Positions 35,745 to 50,004 of a stretch of DNA of 64,000 nt are shown here, piece by piece. The notes beneath the pieces were generated by a model that made no database searches, was not told where the DNA came from, and worked only from the letters and a program-made list of their open reading frames with translations. Positions within the stretch are counted from its first letter, which is position 1, and each line of letters begins with the position of its first letter. The position numbers and the translations under genes are program-made. Origin of the DNA: Gerris lacustris (lineage: Eukaryota > Arthropoda > Insecta > Hemiptera > Gerridae); the NCBI GenBank assembly GCA_951217055.1, contig OX578280.1:47619882-47683881 (forward strand). The letters run 5' to 3'.

Positions 35745-36195
35745 AAATAGAGTATCAATTTAGCAAAATTTAACGTTAAGGCGGTTGAAATTAATATGAG
35801 TCGATCTGTGAGCTATTTTTAACAAACCATCCAAATTTATTAAAAATCGAATGAGTAATTTTTAATATATAGGTGTAATTAAAAACTGTTTGTGCGCATG
35901 TGTAAGAGAAATCAATAGACGAAAAAGGTAGGAAATTATATGGGACCAACATGGGCTAGTTATTGCCTAGCATTAAAATTTAATACAATCAATAGTTCTT
36001 AAAATATAATATCTTAGTTCACCAAAATGTTGAACGACATACAGACCAACAGACTGACAAACCTACAGGCAGACATGGAACTAAACATTTCCCCTGATGT
36101 CAGAAACGGATTACAGTCTAGGAATTTTTCGGAATCGTTCTTCACAACTATCACGATGTTCCCGTCACCACCGGTAAGCATGGAAGCAAAATATA
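35745..36195 (-). repeat. family A repeat, copy 6
   Basis: Immediately follows copy 5 in the same orientation: 'agtatcaatttagcaaaatt', 'gcggttgaaattaatatgag', 'cagacatggaacta', 'gaaacggatta' and a degenerate terminal stem-loop 'ccaccggtaagcatggaagc'. The minus-strand 69-codon frame here is a shadow. Confidence 0.85.
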
Positions 36196-36794
36196 CATAA
36201 TCCTTCACTAAAAATTTAAACACTTTGCATGATAAATAAGCTTGAATACTTCATGCGCATTATAGAAACGGTTAATTTTTGTAAATTTACATATTATCTA
36301 GGACTAAAGTGGAATTTTAATCCATGAAATTATTATCTTATTTTCCTCATTATACAAATGACAATATAAGTATGTAAAGTACAAGTTAAACTTGTCGTAG
36401 AATACATCTAATAATATACTCGAGGTTTATTGAATGCAATATTTTTGACGGAACGAGTTTTTTATTTGATTAAATAATCTAAAGATGAAAGCTCTGAATA
36501 TAAATTCATCTTATATAAATCTAGTTTCAAAAAAACCAACTTCAGAATAATAAATACTATGATGTGGTATTTTTTTTAGTATCCCAAAGTTATTCACCAA
36601 TTTATAAATTCAGGTCATGTTTTTTGGTTAAAATAAATTGAGAAGGTATAAAATTCTCGGGAAAAACGGAAAACACCCAACAGGTTGGTTTTTCACAGAA
36701 AAGGCTCAGCTTAATGAACCACCGAAACTCTAATTAACTTGCAAAGCTCGACCTGGATTACAAAACTTCGCGGACTTATTAGATTTTTTTAAAG
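36196..36794. other. AT-rich segment, nothing recognised
   Basis: No frames or shared repeats. Confidence 0.45.
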
Positions 36795-36905
36795 CCACTG
36801 TGGAGGCCCGGTCTCGGTGAGGGCCCTGAAATCGAACCCTTGTGGAAAAAGGTGAAATTTAGGGGCCTCGGTTAACAATCCCGGGCACATTGTTAGAGTG
36901 GAAGC
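36795..36905 (-). repeat. possible tRNA-like SINE fragment
   Basis: On the minus strand 'aagggttcgatttcagggcc' contains a B-box-like GGTTCGATTTC in a GC-rich block. No convincing A box is seen, so this is tentative. Confidence 0.35.
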
Positions 36906-37049
36906 TTTCTGGGTTGTTAAAACCACTCATGCATCTGCAACACTTGCTCAACCACTTCAAATTAATAACGGTTTTGGTCGAGAAACAAAATTCCCCCTTA
37001 GTTAATTCCTTTTTGTGTTAGGAATTCATCAATATTTATTAATTTTATA

Positions 37050-37365
37050 GGAGTAGGCATTGCAGTTTGGCTGAAGGTGATTGCCTCGTCTGGTGGTTTC
37101 GATCCTGCACCATGATGCTCTGATTTACATTAATGACACTAGAGTGAAACAAGGTGAAGGGAACCTACAATAGGATCCCAGAGTACATAAAAAGGTTCCC
37201 TTGAACCCTACAATGGATGCCAGGCAGTGATGACCTTATTTGTACCTGTGAGTCTGGTACTGAACCGGGTCATAACTATGACTCCCCGTCTTCTTGATTG
37301 AAATGCTTCACTAATGTCCACACTAAACCCGGTGGTACATTGAACAGTGGTGTTGCTAAATTTTT
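37050..37365 (+). repeat. tRNA-derived SINE, copy 2
   Basis: A-box-like TTGGCTGAAGGTG near 37067 and B-box-like 'ggtttcgatcc' near 37094, then 'ccatgatgctctgatttaca', 'gaacctacaa', 'gaaccctacaatggat', 'gactccccg' and 'ggtacattgaacagtgg', in the same order as at 2093-2418. Confidence 0.75.

Positions 37366-40404
<3,039 letters not shown>

Positions 40405-40454
<50 letters not shown>
40405..40454. repeat. (TA)n microsatellite
   Basis: Alternating TA, about 50 bases. Confidence 0.95.
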
Positions 40455-40457
<3 letters not shown>

Positions 40458-40975
40458 AAATGAATACACGCACTCACACAAACACCCAGCAGAAATTCCC
40501 GACTATATACATTTTTTTTAATAATCATTTATAAAATATTTTTTTATATCATTTTTTATTTTAATTTATTTATTTTATTATTTATTTTTATATTTAATTA
40601 TTATAAACTTATAAGTTAAATTATATAATATATTAATAACTATTTTAATATAATTTAATAATAATTTTTTAATAATAATATATTTTAATAATAAAATAAT
40701 CCGACTACAGTTTGTTTGAACAGGTGCGTGGAGTAGGACAGAGAACCAGTAACAACAAGCACAGTGAACAAGCACAGTTCAACTTGTACTAACTAAAACT
40801 CTCTCTAGAATATGAAGAAAATGTTTTAAATCTGAAATCAAGTAGCGAATTCCATTCTGAGAAAAGGAATCTGCTAAATAAGATGGGAAATCAATCAATA
40901 AGTGAAGATGTTGAAGGTTGAAGCGGTATTTGCTTCCACGTACACGTACAACTCAATTTAAAGATTAAACTTTAG
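40455..40975. other. very AT-rich segment leading into a LINE tail
   Basis: 40500-40700 is almost only A and T, with 'ttatttatttta' patterns. No feature. Confidence 0.45.
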
Positions 40976-41257
40976 AAATTGAAGAAGAATATTTGAGCCA
41001 AAGAATGCCCATGAACAAACTCAGATTTTCAGCCAACTGAGACTATCAGAGATCGCTTACACCAGGCTAGACTACAAAAATATGAGCTACAATCTAGATG
41101 GCAGTAGAAAATGTTTAATTTGCAATTTAAATGCAGAAGAGTCGCTCAATCACATTTTTCGATGTCCCCAGTTCAATCATCTTAGGTCTCATTGGATTCC
41201 TGACCTATCAACTATAGAGCATGTCTTATCTCACAATAACTCAGAAAATACATATTA
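40976..41257 (+). pseudogene. non-LTR retrotransposon C-terminal tail
   Basis: About 94 codons without a stop, ending at 41257. The reading gives 'QLRLSEIAYTRLDYKNM', then CLICNLNAEESLNHIFRCPQ, a complete CxxC...H....C zinc knuckle, then a short leucine-rich end (FNHLRSHWIPDLSTIEHVL). This is the arrangement found C-terminal to reverse transcriptase in many LINE ORF2 proteins. It has no start codon of its own and no reverse transcriptase motif before it, so it is a 5'-truncated insertion. Being open with all four knuckle residues, it is the best preserved LINE tail in the window. Confidence 0.82.
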
Positions 41258-41664
41258 GCAAAGTTTACCACTATAAAGTAGAAGCCTTAAAACTAAGAGC
41301 CTTTATGTTAAACAAATAATTATAATAAGGATAATAAATACATTTATTTATGATCGTAAAAAGATTTCTCTACAAAAAAAAAAACCTACAAATTTTCATG
41401 GACATTAGTCCAGTATTTCCAGAGATATCTTGATAAATCCGTGAGCGGTATATGGATTTGATATACCTACATAATAATATAAAGATATAGAGCAGGAGTA
41501 TTTTTGTAATTTGATATGTTTATAAACTATGGTTAAGAAACATTTCAGTTAAAGTTTCATAAATCTCTTCCCCCTTGGCTAAAATAATTCATAATTAGTC
41601 ATTGATTCCGTCTACTACAGAAATATATTTATTTTCTGAGAGAAGCAGGAGATATTATCCTTTG
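41258..41664. other. AT-rich segment, possible LINE 3' flank
   Basis: Follows the LINE stop; no tail repeat could be defined. Nothing else recognised. Confidence 0.4.
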
Positions 41665-41686
41665 CCCCCCCCCCCCCCCCCCCCCC
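41665..41686. repeat. C22 homopolymer
   Basis: Twenty-two Cs in a row, close to the 3' edge of a LINE fragment lying on the minus strand. Confidence 0.95.
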
Positions 41687-41769
41687 GGATTCTTATCGGA
41701 CCACAGGGTTGAAATTAAAGGGCACATGGTTTAAACACGTAGGTGTATGGGCGCCATCTTTTAAAAAAA

Positions 41770-42460
41770 TGGCCGTTTAGAGTATTTTTTGTCATAATGT
41801 TTGAAAAGATGTGAAAGGTGAAGGGGAAAATGATTGGCTTTTTCTGCGTGAGGATTAGACCAGGAGTTATCGCTTTTAAGGAGAGGAGAGGAAACATTAT
41901 TGTAGGATAGGATCCGTTTAGCCGAAGTCTAGAATAATTTGTCCTTTGTCGTTAGTTGTTAAGTGTATGGTTTAAATGTATGGTCACTAAATTCTTTTTT
42001 TAAGCGGCCTTGTCAGTCGGTGGTAAGTTTCTTTGTCCGATGAAAGTCGAGATCTCAGCCATAAAGCTCTTGCGTGACGCTCTCGTAATAAGTTGGCGAA
42101 GTGAGATTGGGACGAATTGTCTTGCAGGTGATTCGTTTTGATGAGGTGGAGTCCCAAACGGAGAACTGAATCATCTCAGTACAGCTTTTCACCAAAGAAT
42201 CGATGTCTATGTAGTTTTAAGTGAGATGTTTAAGTTCAGACGTTCGTCAAGTTATGAGGTTATGAGGTTATGAGGTTACGAGGAAAAAATGTTAGGATGG
42301 GATTAGTGTCTAGGACAAGGAGAACTGGATTATGATCTAAAGATAATTCTGGTAAAACTTTTAAGTTTGAATGGTGAGTTCTGAGAGGACGAAACAAAAC
42401 ATCTAGGATATCTGGAAGTTTATTTGTGAACTAGGGATGGTAGGAGTATTCATTTCTATC
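41770..42460 (-). pseudogene. non-LTR retrotransposon ORF2: endonuclease end and linker
   Basis: On the minus strand, starting near 42455, the frame reads LPDILDVLFRP and then LPELSLDHNPVLLVL. This is the C-terminal end of an apurinic-like LINE endonuclease, where SDHxPV is the conserved motif (Ser is Leu here, His kept). After frameshifts and a short (TTATGAGG)n slip at about 42255-42285, the linker towards reverse transcriptase follows: 'NLLRERHARALWLRSRLS' and 'DKETYHRLTRPL', then near 41850 a 'PHAEKANHF' box. These are characteristic of Jockey-superfamily ORF2 proteins. Reverse transcriptase is missing; the copy stops before the C22 tract. Multiple frameshifts make it non-functional. Confidence 0.8.
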
Positions 42461-42664
42461 GACAATAAATAAATAAATATTTAAACTAATAAAAATGAAG
42501 AAACTTAATAAAAACTATCTCTCGTAAATCTAAAGCACTCATAAATACAGCTAATAAAAATCTACAACACAAATCATTTGCCTTAAATAGATCGAATCTC
42601 AACAACAAATATTTTTTATTAGATACTAAACAAAAAGTCTTAAACCGGATTAAAAACAACATAA

Positions 42665-43280
42665 ATTAGTCTGTCAATTAGCTTCCTCACTTATACTTTA
42701 ATGATTTTATGTTTTTATAACCTATTATTGTCAAATTTAATTATTTCCCCCCCGTTTTTATAAACCTATAAAAATTGTTTTGATTTTTACAAGAATTTAA
42801 GTTTTTTGCAAAATTTAAGGAGCGCAGACGGTTGAAATTAATCCTTTAAAACTATCTGAGGGGTAATTTTGATAATCTGAGGGCTATCTGAGGGCTAATT
42901 TTGACTATCAAACCAAATTTAATACAAATCAGACGAGTATTAAGATTTTTTTTTTAGTTTTAAAGATATCGGTGTAAAATAATGTATGTTTGTGCGCATG
43001 AGCAAGAGAAAACAAATGGGGGCAGAAAGATTAACTTATATGGACCAATAATGGGCTACCAAATGTATTTAAATCTCATTAAAATTGGACGTGTAGTTTT
43101 TAAGATATGCTGGATCGCAAAAATGGACCGACAGACAGACTGACAGACAGCCACGGAACCAAAAATGTTCCCTGATGTCTGAAACGGGTTTTCTGATTTG
43201 GCATTTTTAAAATCAGAGACATATAAATGTTCGTTCTTCGAAACGATTACATAGCTTTCGTTCACAACTTTGGCAAGCTG
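42665..43280 (-). repeat. family A repeat, copy 7
   Basis: Nearly full length: distal end 'ctgtcaattagcttcctcac', 'acctattattgt', a middle with a small internal duplication of 'tctgagggctaattttga' (42860-42905), 'gaccgacagacagactgaca', 'aaatgttccctgatgtctga' and a mutated stem-loop end 'cacaactttggcaagctg'. The minus-strand 75-codon frame is a shadow. Confidence 0.88.
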
Positions 43281-45305
43281 CAATAAGAAATCTAACTTTT
43301 AACAAATCAACTAAAACTACTAACCACCGACCAAGAACTCACGGTAATCTGAGGAGTGTGCTAGTGTTATGGTTTCTTTGTCACTTCGATTAACTTTCAT
43401 GAAGAGCTGTTATGAAGTTGACCGTACCAACTTCATATCAATTTATATTTATTTATTCATCTCCTTAAAAATTAAATTAAATAAATATACATTAGGAAGA
43501 CAAAGTTTTTAAGTAAGATGAGAAAAGTTTCATTAGTAGAACATATATATTAAATAAAAAAAAGAGCCCGGGAAGAAAATTTTACAAAAAAATTAAAGTA
43601 AAGTTCAATGTTTAAAGTTAAATTTGAAGAGGCTTTAGGGATTAAATTTCTCTTCAGTACTGTTTTGTACTGAGTAACTTAAAAGATAGAATGGAAAAGT
43701 CTTCAGACAATGGGAAAAGGCTTATTATTAAAAGGAAGAAACAAGAAATAGGTCCCAAGATAGGTTAAGAAAGGAGGCAAGTTCTCCATTGATATCGGTT
43801 TGGAGAGTGGAGGACGGGATACGAAGAAGAAGAAGGGTTCTTATTGTTTTTCATGGAGGAAGACCTTGTTTGGAAGGGAACAGGTGGGTTTCAAGTGGTT
43901 AGGCATCCCTGTCAAGGACTCTTGCCCTGTGCCACGGGGATTCTCAAACTCAAGCATCGTCCGTACCAACTCTTTCACCCTTCAAGGCACCGAAAACATC
44001 CTTAAAGAACATTTATAAAACCTTCTCTGTGCGAGAACAAACCTTTAAGAAGAAAAAGATGCGGAAAAAAATAAAAGAGGAACTTTTGTTTGTTTCTTAC
44101 AAAACCTGCAAAAGAATTCCTTATTTTTTCCCCCTTTGAATAAATGCATTTGGATGTACGAAAAAAAAACTTTTTTCTCTTTTTGATCGATTTCCGTACC
44201 AAGGATACAATTGAAGAAAGGATTTTCTGTTTTTTTATTAAAACATTTTTATGTGGGATGAAAAAATTCAAACATGTATGTATCCAAGTCGAAATATTCG
44301 GGAAATTTACATGCTACCTTCAACACCTATTGTTGGCCGACTTTATAGGTAGTCATGTAATATTGTTTTTCAAACAAACCATTTTTTTACAACGAATGTC
44401 AGCAGTCTATAAAAATTTAGAATTTTTACATATTGAATATTATTCTTTATTCAGAATTATTATTTACTAATGTTACAAAAACAAATGTATATATTTATTT
44501 TTTTACTCTCTCATGTAAGCAGGATATAGACAGAACATATTGTGATGGCGTGGAAATTTATATTTGTTATTTTATTGGATTTACAAGTTTAAAGAATGTT
44601 TAATAAAAAAAAAAATCTGTGCGCAAGCCTAAGCCAAAATTGTTGGATTAATTATATTGAAATTTGATATACTTTATTTAGAAACCCCATATTTATTCTA
44701 CTCATTATCATATCCATATTTATCCACCTATATATATTTATCCACCATATAATATATCCACCATATTTATTCTACTCATTATATTTCTTGATCTGATGTG
44801 AATCTAGTTGTCTAGGAATTAAATTTCTCCTTTATTTGCTTTTGTTTAATTCATTTTGCTCTTATCGTTAACTACTCAATAGGTTTCTATTTTCCATGAA
44901 AAAAATATAGGCATTTGAATTTATTAAGCTTTTAAAGATAAGGTTTTGTAGTGAAGCTTATGAACGTGCATGATGAGTGGAGTTGGTTCGAATGTGTCTC
45001 TCTACTTGTATGGGCCTGTCTGAATATTGCAGGCTTGTGTTGTTTGAAGCAGGAAGCTCTGGTTGGCTCGATAAATATCCGAGTATGCCTAATTGCGAGA
45101 GACCGCCGAACTAACCTCATCCCTCTATCCCATCACCACTCGGTATGCATTAAGAGCTCGCAAGGCTCGCATCTAATGAATTGCTACTCTCTTGTCAAGG
45201 TTACCAACCCCCTTTTTCCCCTAAACATCAATTTTTTGTCATTATATTCCTTTTGACTCGATGAAAAAATATTGAAAAAAAAGAAACAGTATTGAGCACT
45301 TAACT
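43281..45305. other. unassigned segment with two GC-richer patches
   Basis: 43660-44150 and 44930-45200 are more GC-rich, with overlapping short frames on both strands (43800-44018, 44951-45256), none recognisable. At 44689-44788 'atatttattctactcattat' is duplicated around short 'tatccaccatat' repeats. Nothing else. Confidence 0.4.
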
Positions 45306-45467
45306 ATGAATAGATTTTTAACCAGTCTCAGTCGTTTGAATAGACCTTTGAAGCTGCTGGGATTGGTTGAAACTATCGGCTGTAAGTGTGGCGAGGAGAA
45401 TGAAACGTCTACCCATCTACGGTGCTTCTATCTACTAAAATGTATTTATTGCAGAAATGGTTAAAAC
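45306..45467 (+). pseudogene. non-LTR retrotransposon C-terminal tail
   Basis: A 53-codon open stretch starting at MNRFLTSLSRLN continues with GLVETIGCKCGEENETSTHL and RCFYLLK. It has the CxC...H...C zinc knuckle and the preceding 'LTS..RLN...K.LGL' pattern of LINE ORF2 C-termini. It stops at 45467. Only this end remains; a different LINE tail on the minus strand lies 400 bases further on. Confidence 0.75.
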
Positions 45468-45890
45468 ATTCAGTCATAGGTATTATGTAAAAATCAATTA
45501 TATGGTAACAACTACTAATCCTTAGAATGGATCTGAGAAGCCCTGTGAAGGGAAACATAAAATCTTAAGTGGGAACCCCTATTTTTATAACCTTTTCCTT
45601 CTTAAACAAAACATTTATATTTTTATTTTTATAAATAATAAATAAATAAACTTCCTAAGTCACGTCACGGGCTTTTAAAGTTATTTATATTACTAGAAAA
45701 TTACTGTAATTGGTGTATTTTTGATTACATACTAGCAGTAGGATAGCATTCTATAACTCACAACTATATAATATATAAATAAATATGAAACTTTGTTATA
45801 TAAAGGTCAAGTTTCAATCCAAAACATCTATTTCTTTCGAGGTATACCATGCCTTTATAATTGTTTATTATGTATTGATGTTATTCTTTA
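45468..45890. other. AT-rich spacer between two LINE fragments
   Basis: Nothing recognised. Confidence 0.45.
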
Positions 45891-45894
45891 TGCA

Positions 45895-46200
45895 ACCATT
45901 CCTCAACATAGACATATTGCATGCGTGGCCTGGCCACTCCTGTCTAATGTTACTCTCCTCCACGTAGCACCACCACAACATCTTTTCGTTTTGTCCTCCC
46001 ATTTTCCTGTTTGTCTTTCTCTTCCTCCCTTGCACTCTAATGGTGTACAAGAACTTTCTTTTCCTTCGTTAGATCGCACAACGTGTCCAGCCTATTTCTA
46101 TTGTCTTCCAATAGCTTCTTTACCAATATCATCCATATTTGTTTTTTGTCTAATCCATTTATTTCTTTTTCTCTCGTTTCCTCCTATTCTTAACATGTTT
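45895..46200 (-). pseudogene. non-LTR retrotransposon ORF2 C-terminal end, minus strand
   Basis: With frameshifts the minus strand reads 'RQKTNMDDIGKEAI', then AGHVVRSNEGK, then KGGRERQTGKWEDKTKRCCG and GATWRRVTLDRS. This follows the familiar LINE ending in which a GHxxR motif is followed by a basic RGRPxxRW(x)DDI block and an AGxxWxRxAQDR motif. The frame then breaks up. The 154-codon frame on the opposite strand (45793-46257), the longest in the window, is therefore an antisense shadow. Clade uncertain. Confidence 0.75.
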
Positions 46201-46608
46201 TTTCCACTTGTCTCTCACAGATTCTTAATCTATTTATATTTTTCTTACCAAGACTAGTTCTGCAATATTGCTTTTTTTATTATGGTAACCACGGTATATT
46301 GTGTAGCAATTATAAGGATGGTAGCAATTATGGTAACTAAAGTATTGTGGATGATATAAAACAAGGTGATGCATTTTCCAATTAGGCTCTTTCACACTTG
46401 TACGTTTTGGGACAATACTTTTTTGCGTCAAGCGGCCTCGATTGCTCATATAGGAGAGCAATTGCCTCTTGATCGAAACTTGGATGGTGAACACAGATCT
46501 GGTTTAATTCCCGGACCGGGCCCACAAGATGTTCACCAAGCTTCACTATATCAATGGATAGCTGATTATGTGATGTGGTGAATAACTGGTTGCATGCCAA
46601 TTTTTACG
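46201..46608. other. unassigned; balanced-composition block 46366-46600
   Basis: Overlapping frames of about 72 codons on both strands (46366-46581 plus, 46382-46600 minus) with unusually even base composition, including 'aattcccggaccgggcccac'. No product recognised; an unrecognised repeat or an old coding piece are both possible. Confidence 0.35.
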
Positions 46609-47178
46609 TTTTTATTAGCTTGCTTTCTTGTTTGTTTGCCCAGTACAAATCTTGCAATCGATTTCTAACTAACTTCCCGAATAGCTAGACATTAGAAATT
46701 TTTAGAATAGCCCAGAACACGACGACAATGCATTATTTTAATACTTTTAACCATCTTTCAGCAAAATTTAATTGGGTTTCAGCAAATTTTGCTCTATGGA
46801 AAGTGAGTTCGGGAAAAATCCGCAAGTTATTTTATTTGTTTTGATATTTATACAATCTTCATTTTGACGGGTTTCAAATTTGTGATTTTTTTCATTAAGA
46901 GATAAACATTGAATGACAGCGAAACAGGAAAAGTAAACGAAGAAATAAATTAATTGATCCAAAATGAGGTGAGATCCGTTGTACAAAGATTTGTACTTTT
47001 ATAGGTTTAAGATCAGCTCTCTAGATTGTTGTCATTTATGTGAAGTAAATAAATTCAGAACTATTTTTTTTTTTCACTACCATTATATTATCAACATTAC
47101 ATATGATTCAACAGAAAATTTAAAAACGTAGTAGGTATATAAAAAGTTCTTTTTATCTTGTAATTTTTGGTTTTTAGA
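46609..47178 (+). repeat. family C repeat, copy 1, interrupted
   Basis: Matches 59012-59375 in two blocks: 46609-46890 ('attagcttgctttcttgttt', 'cttgcaatcgattt', 'gctagacat', 'gacgggtttcaaattt') and 47111-47178 ('acagaaaatttaaaaac', 'aaaaagttctttttatcttg'). About 220 unrelated bases lie between. 'TGATT' stands on both sides of the interruption (46882-46886 and 47104-47108), which could be a target duplication. Confidence 0.8.
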
Positions 47179-48669
47179 GTTGATAAAGCGATACACTTAC
47201 CCCGTTTCATCCTAAACAAAAATATTGTTGTATTAGCCCTTTGGCATGCTTAGGCTACCATGTGCTTTTGCGCTACTGAATTTGTTAGTTACACTCCTTA
47301 CGATAACAAAAATCCAACCCGTGTTTGTGCGGAAATAAAACCCGTTAAGAAGCGAATCGTGCATGTGTGGAACTAAACTTAAACATGTACCTGCTCCCAA
47401 AACATGCTTTAGAATGTGGACTACGTCCAAATTAAAATATTTTTAAATGCCTTAAAAATGTTGTGTTAGTATAAGAAAAATACGGATTTAGTCGCAAAGC
47501 CTAATTATTTATATAATTCTTATCATGGTTAAATTATTTAATAAATGGTTAGAAAATATTGCTACACTAAACTAGATCGATCGACAGAAATGTTTAATAC
47601 TAAAATAACATAAGTTGTAGTAAATTATAAAATATACCTATTATATATTACACAATTTAAACGACAAAATAAAAAAAATAAAAAATTAAATTATAGCAAA
47701 AGTTTTAAGAAACAAAACATAAATGTATAAAGATAAAATAAAGAAAATTTCTTTTTGCCTGCATGAAGATGAAAAAAGTAGTTTCTACATTTGTTGTTAC
47801 TTAGAAAAAAAGTAAATTCTTTTAAACTATCTAAGTATATATATATAGTTAATATACTTAATAAGATGGAAAGAAAATAAGAGAGAGGGGAAATGTCAGA
47901 CAGGGAGTGAGGGGATCGAATTTTTTTTTTTTCTTAAATCGGTGCCATGAAATGTTTACTGTCTAGTTTAACTGTGACCCACTAGCCTCACATTTCATTC
48001 CTCGGAGACATGTGCTAGGTTTTTACGACTTTTGAGAGAGTCTAGGGATGTAAAAGGTTTTGTTATGTTTAATAGTACCTTTACAGTGGAGTTTAGGGAC
48101 CCCTCTTATTTTTTTTTCGTCAGATGGAAAAAGAAAAAGAACCGAGCTGGTTTTACCATATTAAAAACAAAAAAAGAGGAGGGGGGTGGGGGGCAGCGGA
48201 GAAGAAAAACCAAAAAACAAGGTAGGGTGTCATGAAGCTTTACAAGAGGAGAACCTTGAGACAAGCAAACGATGTGATAAACATAGCTGTAAAAACAAAC
48301 AAACAACAAAAAATACAGACACCCAATGTGTTTATAGAACTGAAAAACCCACAAAGAAACAACTAAAAGAAGAAAAAAAAACTTAAAGTAGCAGGGAATA
48401 AAGTTTTTCTATGTCTTTATATAACAAAGATAAGACGGCAGATAAAGAGAGGGAATCAAACGTAGTGTTATGTCTGTGACGTAAAAACGTAGTTGTAAAA
48501 CAAGATATTAACTGTAATGGTCAAATTTACATTGATAAGGATTTGCCAATCCTTTAATTGGACTGCAGAATAAATTACAAAATAAATCATGGTGAGACTA
48601 TGGTCATTATAGGGAGATGTAGTAAAATGATAATGGTTATATTAAGACAAAACTGGCTTTCATATGAAC
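47179..48669. other. unassigned AT-rich segment
   Basis: A block of higher complexity at 47230-47430 and a G-rich run at 48178-48200 stand out. Frames at 48032-48386 are lysine-rich low-complexity. No family recognised. Confidence 0.4.
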
Positions 48670-49150
48670 AAATCTGTCAATTAGAGTGGCACATAGGTTC
48701 CTCACACCTTACGTACCTACTTTAATGTTTTGCTTTGACGACCCATTATTGTCTTTTTTTTATAAATAAATCAAAATTGTTTTGTTTTCTTACATGCGTA
48801 AAAGTATCAATTTAGCATTATTTAATGTGCGCAGACGGTTGAAATTTGACCAACTGTGGGCTCCTTTTGACAAACCATCTAAATTTCTTAAAAATGTGGA
48901 TGAATACTTTTAAAGATATAGTTTTTTATTTTTGTACGTAGGTAAAATAGAAACCAATGGGCGTAGAAATTAAAAATTAATAAGGAACCAAACAGCGGGC
49001 TGAATGTGATCTACCAGCCAAATTTAATCGGAGGAGTTGTTTTTAAGATGTGGTGGATGGAAACGATGTTGATTGTCAGACAGGCACTAATAAGAGTCTA
49101 ATTTCCTGATACGAAATTACACAACAAATTGAAAAAAAGGAAATTCTAGG
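48670..49150 (-). repeat. family A repeat, copy 8 (degenerate)
   Basis: Distal end 'ctgtcaattagagtggcaca', then 'acgacccattattgtc', 'gcgcagacggttgaaatttg' and 'gtgatctaccagccaaattt'. The GACAGAC block and the stem-loop have decayed. Confidence 0.8.
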
Positions 49151-50004
49151 CAAAGTAATGAAATAAATTTAAAGTATACAAATTAAAATTAGATATATTG
49201 GAAACAATAAATTTTAAATGTTACTTATTTTGTATGAACATCTTAATTAAACGGATCAAAATATAAAAGAAATATGTGATAACAAAAGTTTTAGGATTCC
49301 TATTTTAAAAGATGTACAATCAATATGATAATGATAATATAGGGGACAAAATTATTTATTTTAAACTTCAGTAAAACAACCTTAGTCAACAAATATCATT
49401 GGTCCACAATTTATTTATTAATTCATGTTATAAATTGAATTAATAATTGAATAGTAATAATAAAGGGCCAAATAGAAATAAATAAATGTTACGTTTATTA
49501 ACTCTAAATATTTATATATTCAATATAATATATTATATTCGTACTATAAATCTATATTTTATTTTAAAGGTGAAAATAAAATATCGGGTGTTTATAACCA
49601 AGTTTTCGAACACCTCTTATGAAAGAATAGAAAGACAAAATCAAACATCTTCCAGATATCTTTCCACTGTCCATCCAGCCAATGGAAAGATATGTTAAGT
49701 TTGTAATGTAGAGAAATTCGAATATTGTATTTGAAGAGGTAAGGTTTGAAGTTAAGTATAAGACAAGGGTTTTGTGTATATTTTGGTGTTGAAGGTCTAA
49801 GAGCTTTATATCTGAAAGCATAAGGGTAAGTTTGGTCTGCTTAAGACAGCTCTCCCAGGTATAAATGTGAAGTGGGTCCGACAGCTTACTAGATTTTAAA
49901 CAGTGCCAGAAAGGGGGGAGAAAAAACAATTCCTAAATTTTCTTTTTCTTTTATATTGTTAAGAAATTATACGAGATTTTTTAGAACTTTAAAAATATAA
50001 ACCA
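49151..50004. other. unassigned; 121-codon frame without support
   Basis: The minus-strand frame 49564-49929 is unrecognised. At 49582 'atcgggtgtttata' resembles the terminal phrase of TA-target MITEs such as 33468, and 'cgaacacctcttatgaaa' follows, so an unrecognised DNA element may cover part of it. Confidence 0.35.

Noticed and set aside
48032..48386. lysine-rich frames as nuclear proteins
   Set aside because: Low-complexity A/G-rich DNA with frames on both strands and no structure.
49564..49929. 121-codon minus-strand frame as a gene
   Set aside because: No domain; the adjacent 'gggtgtttata' phrase suggests transposon sequence instead.
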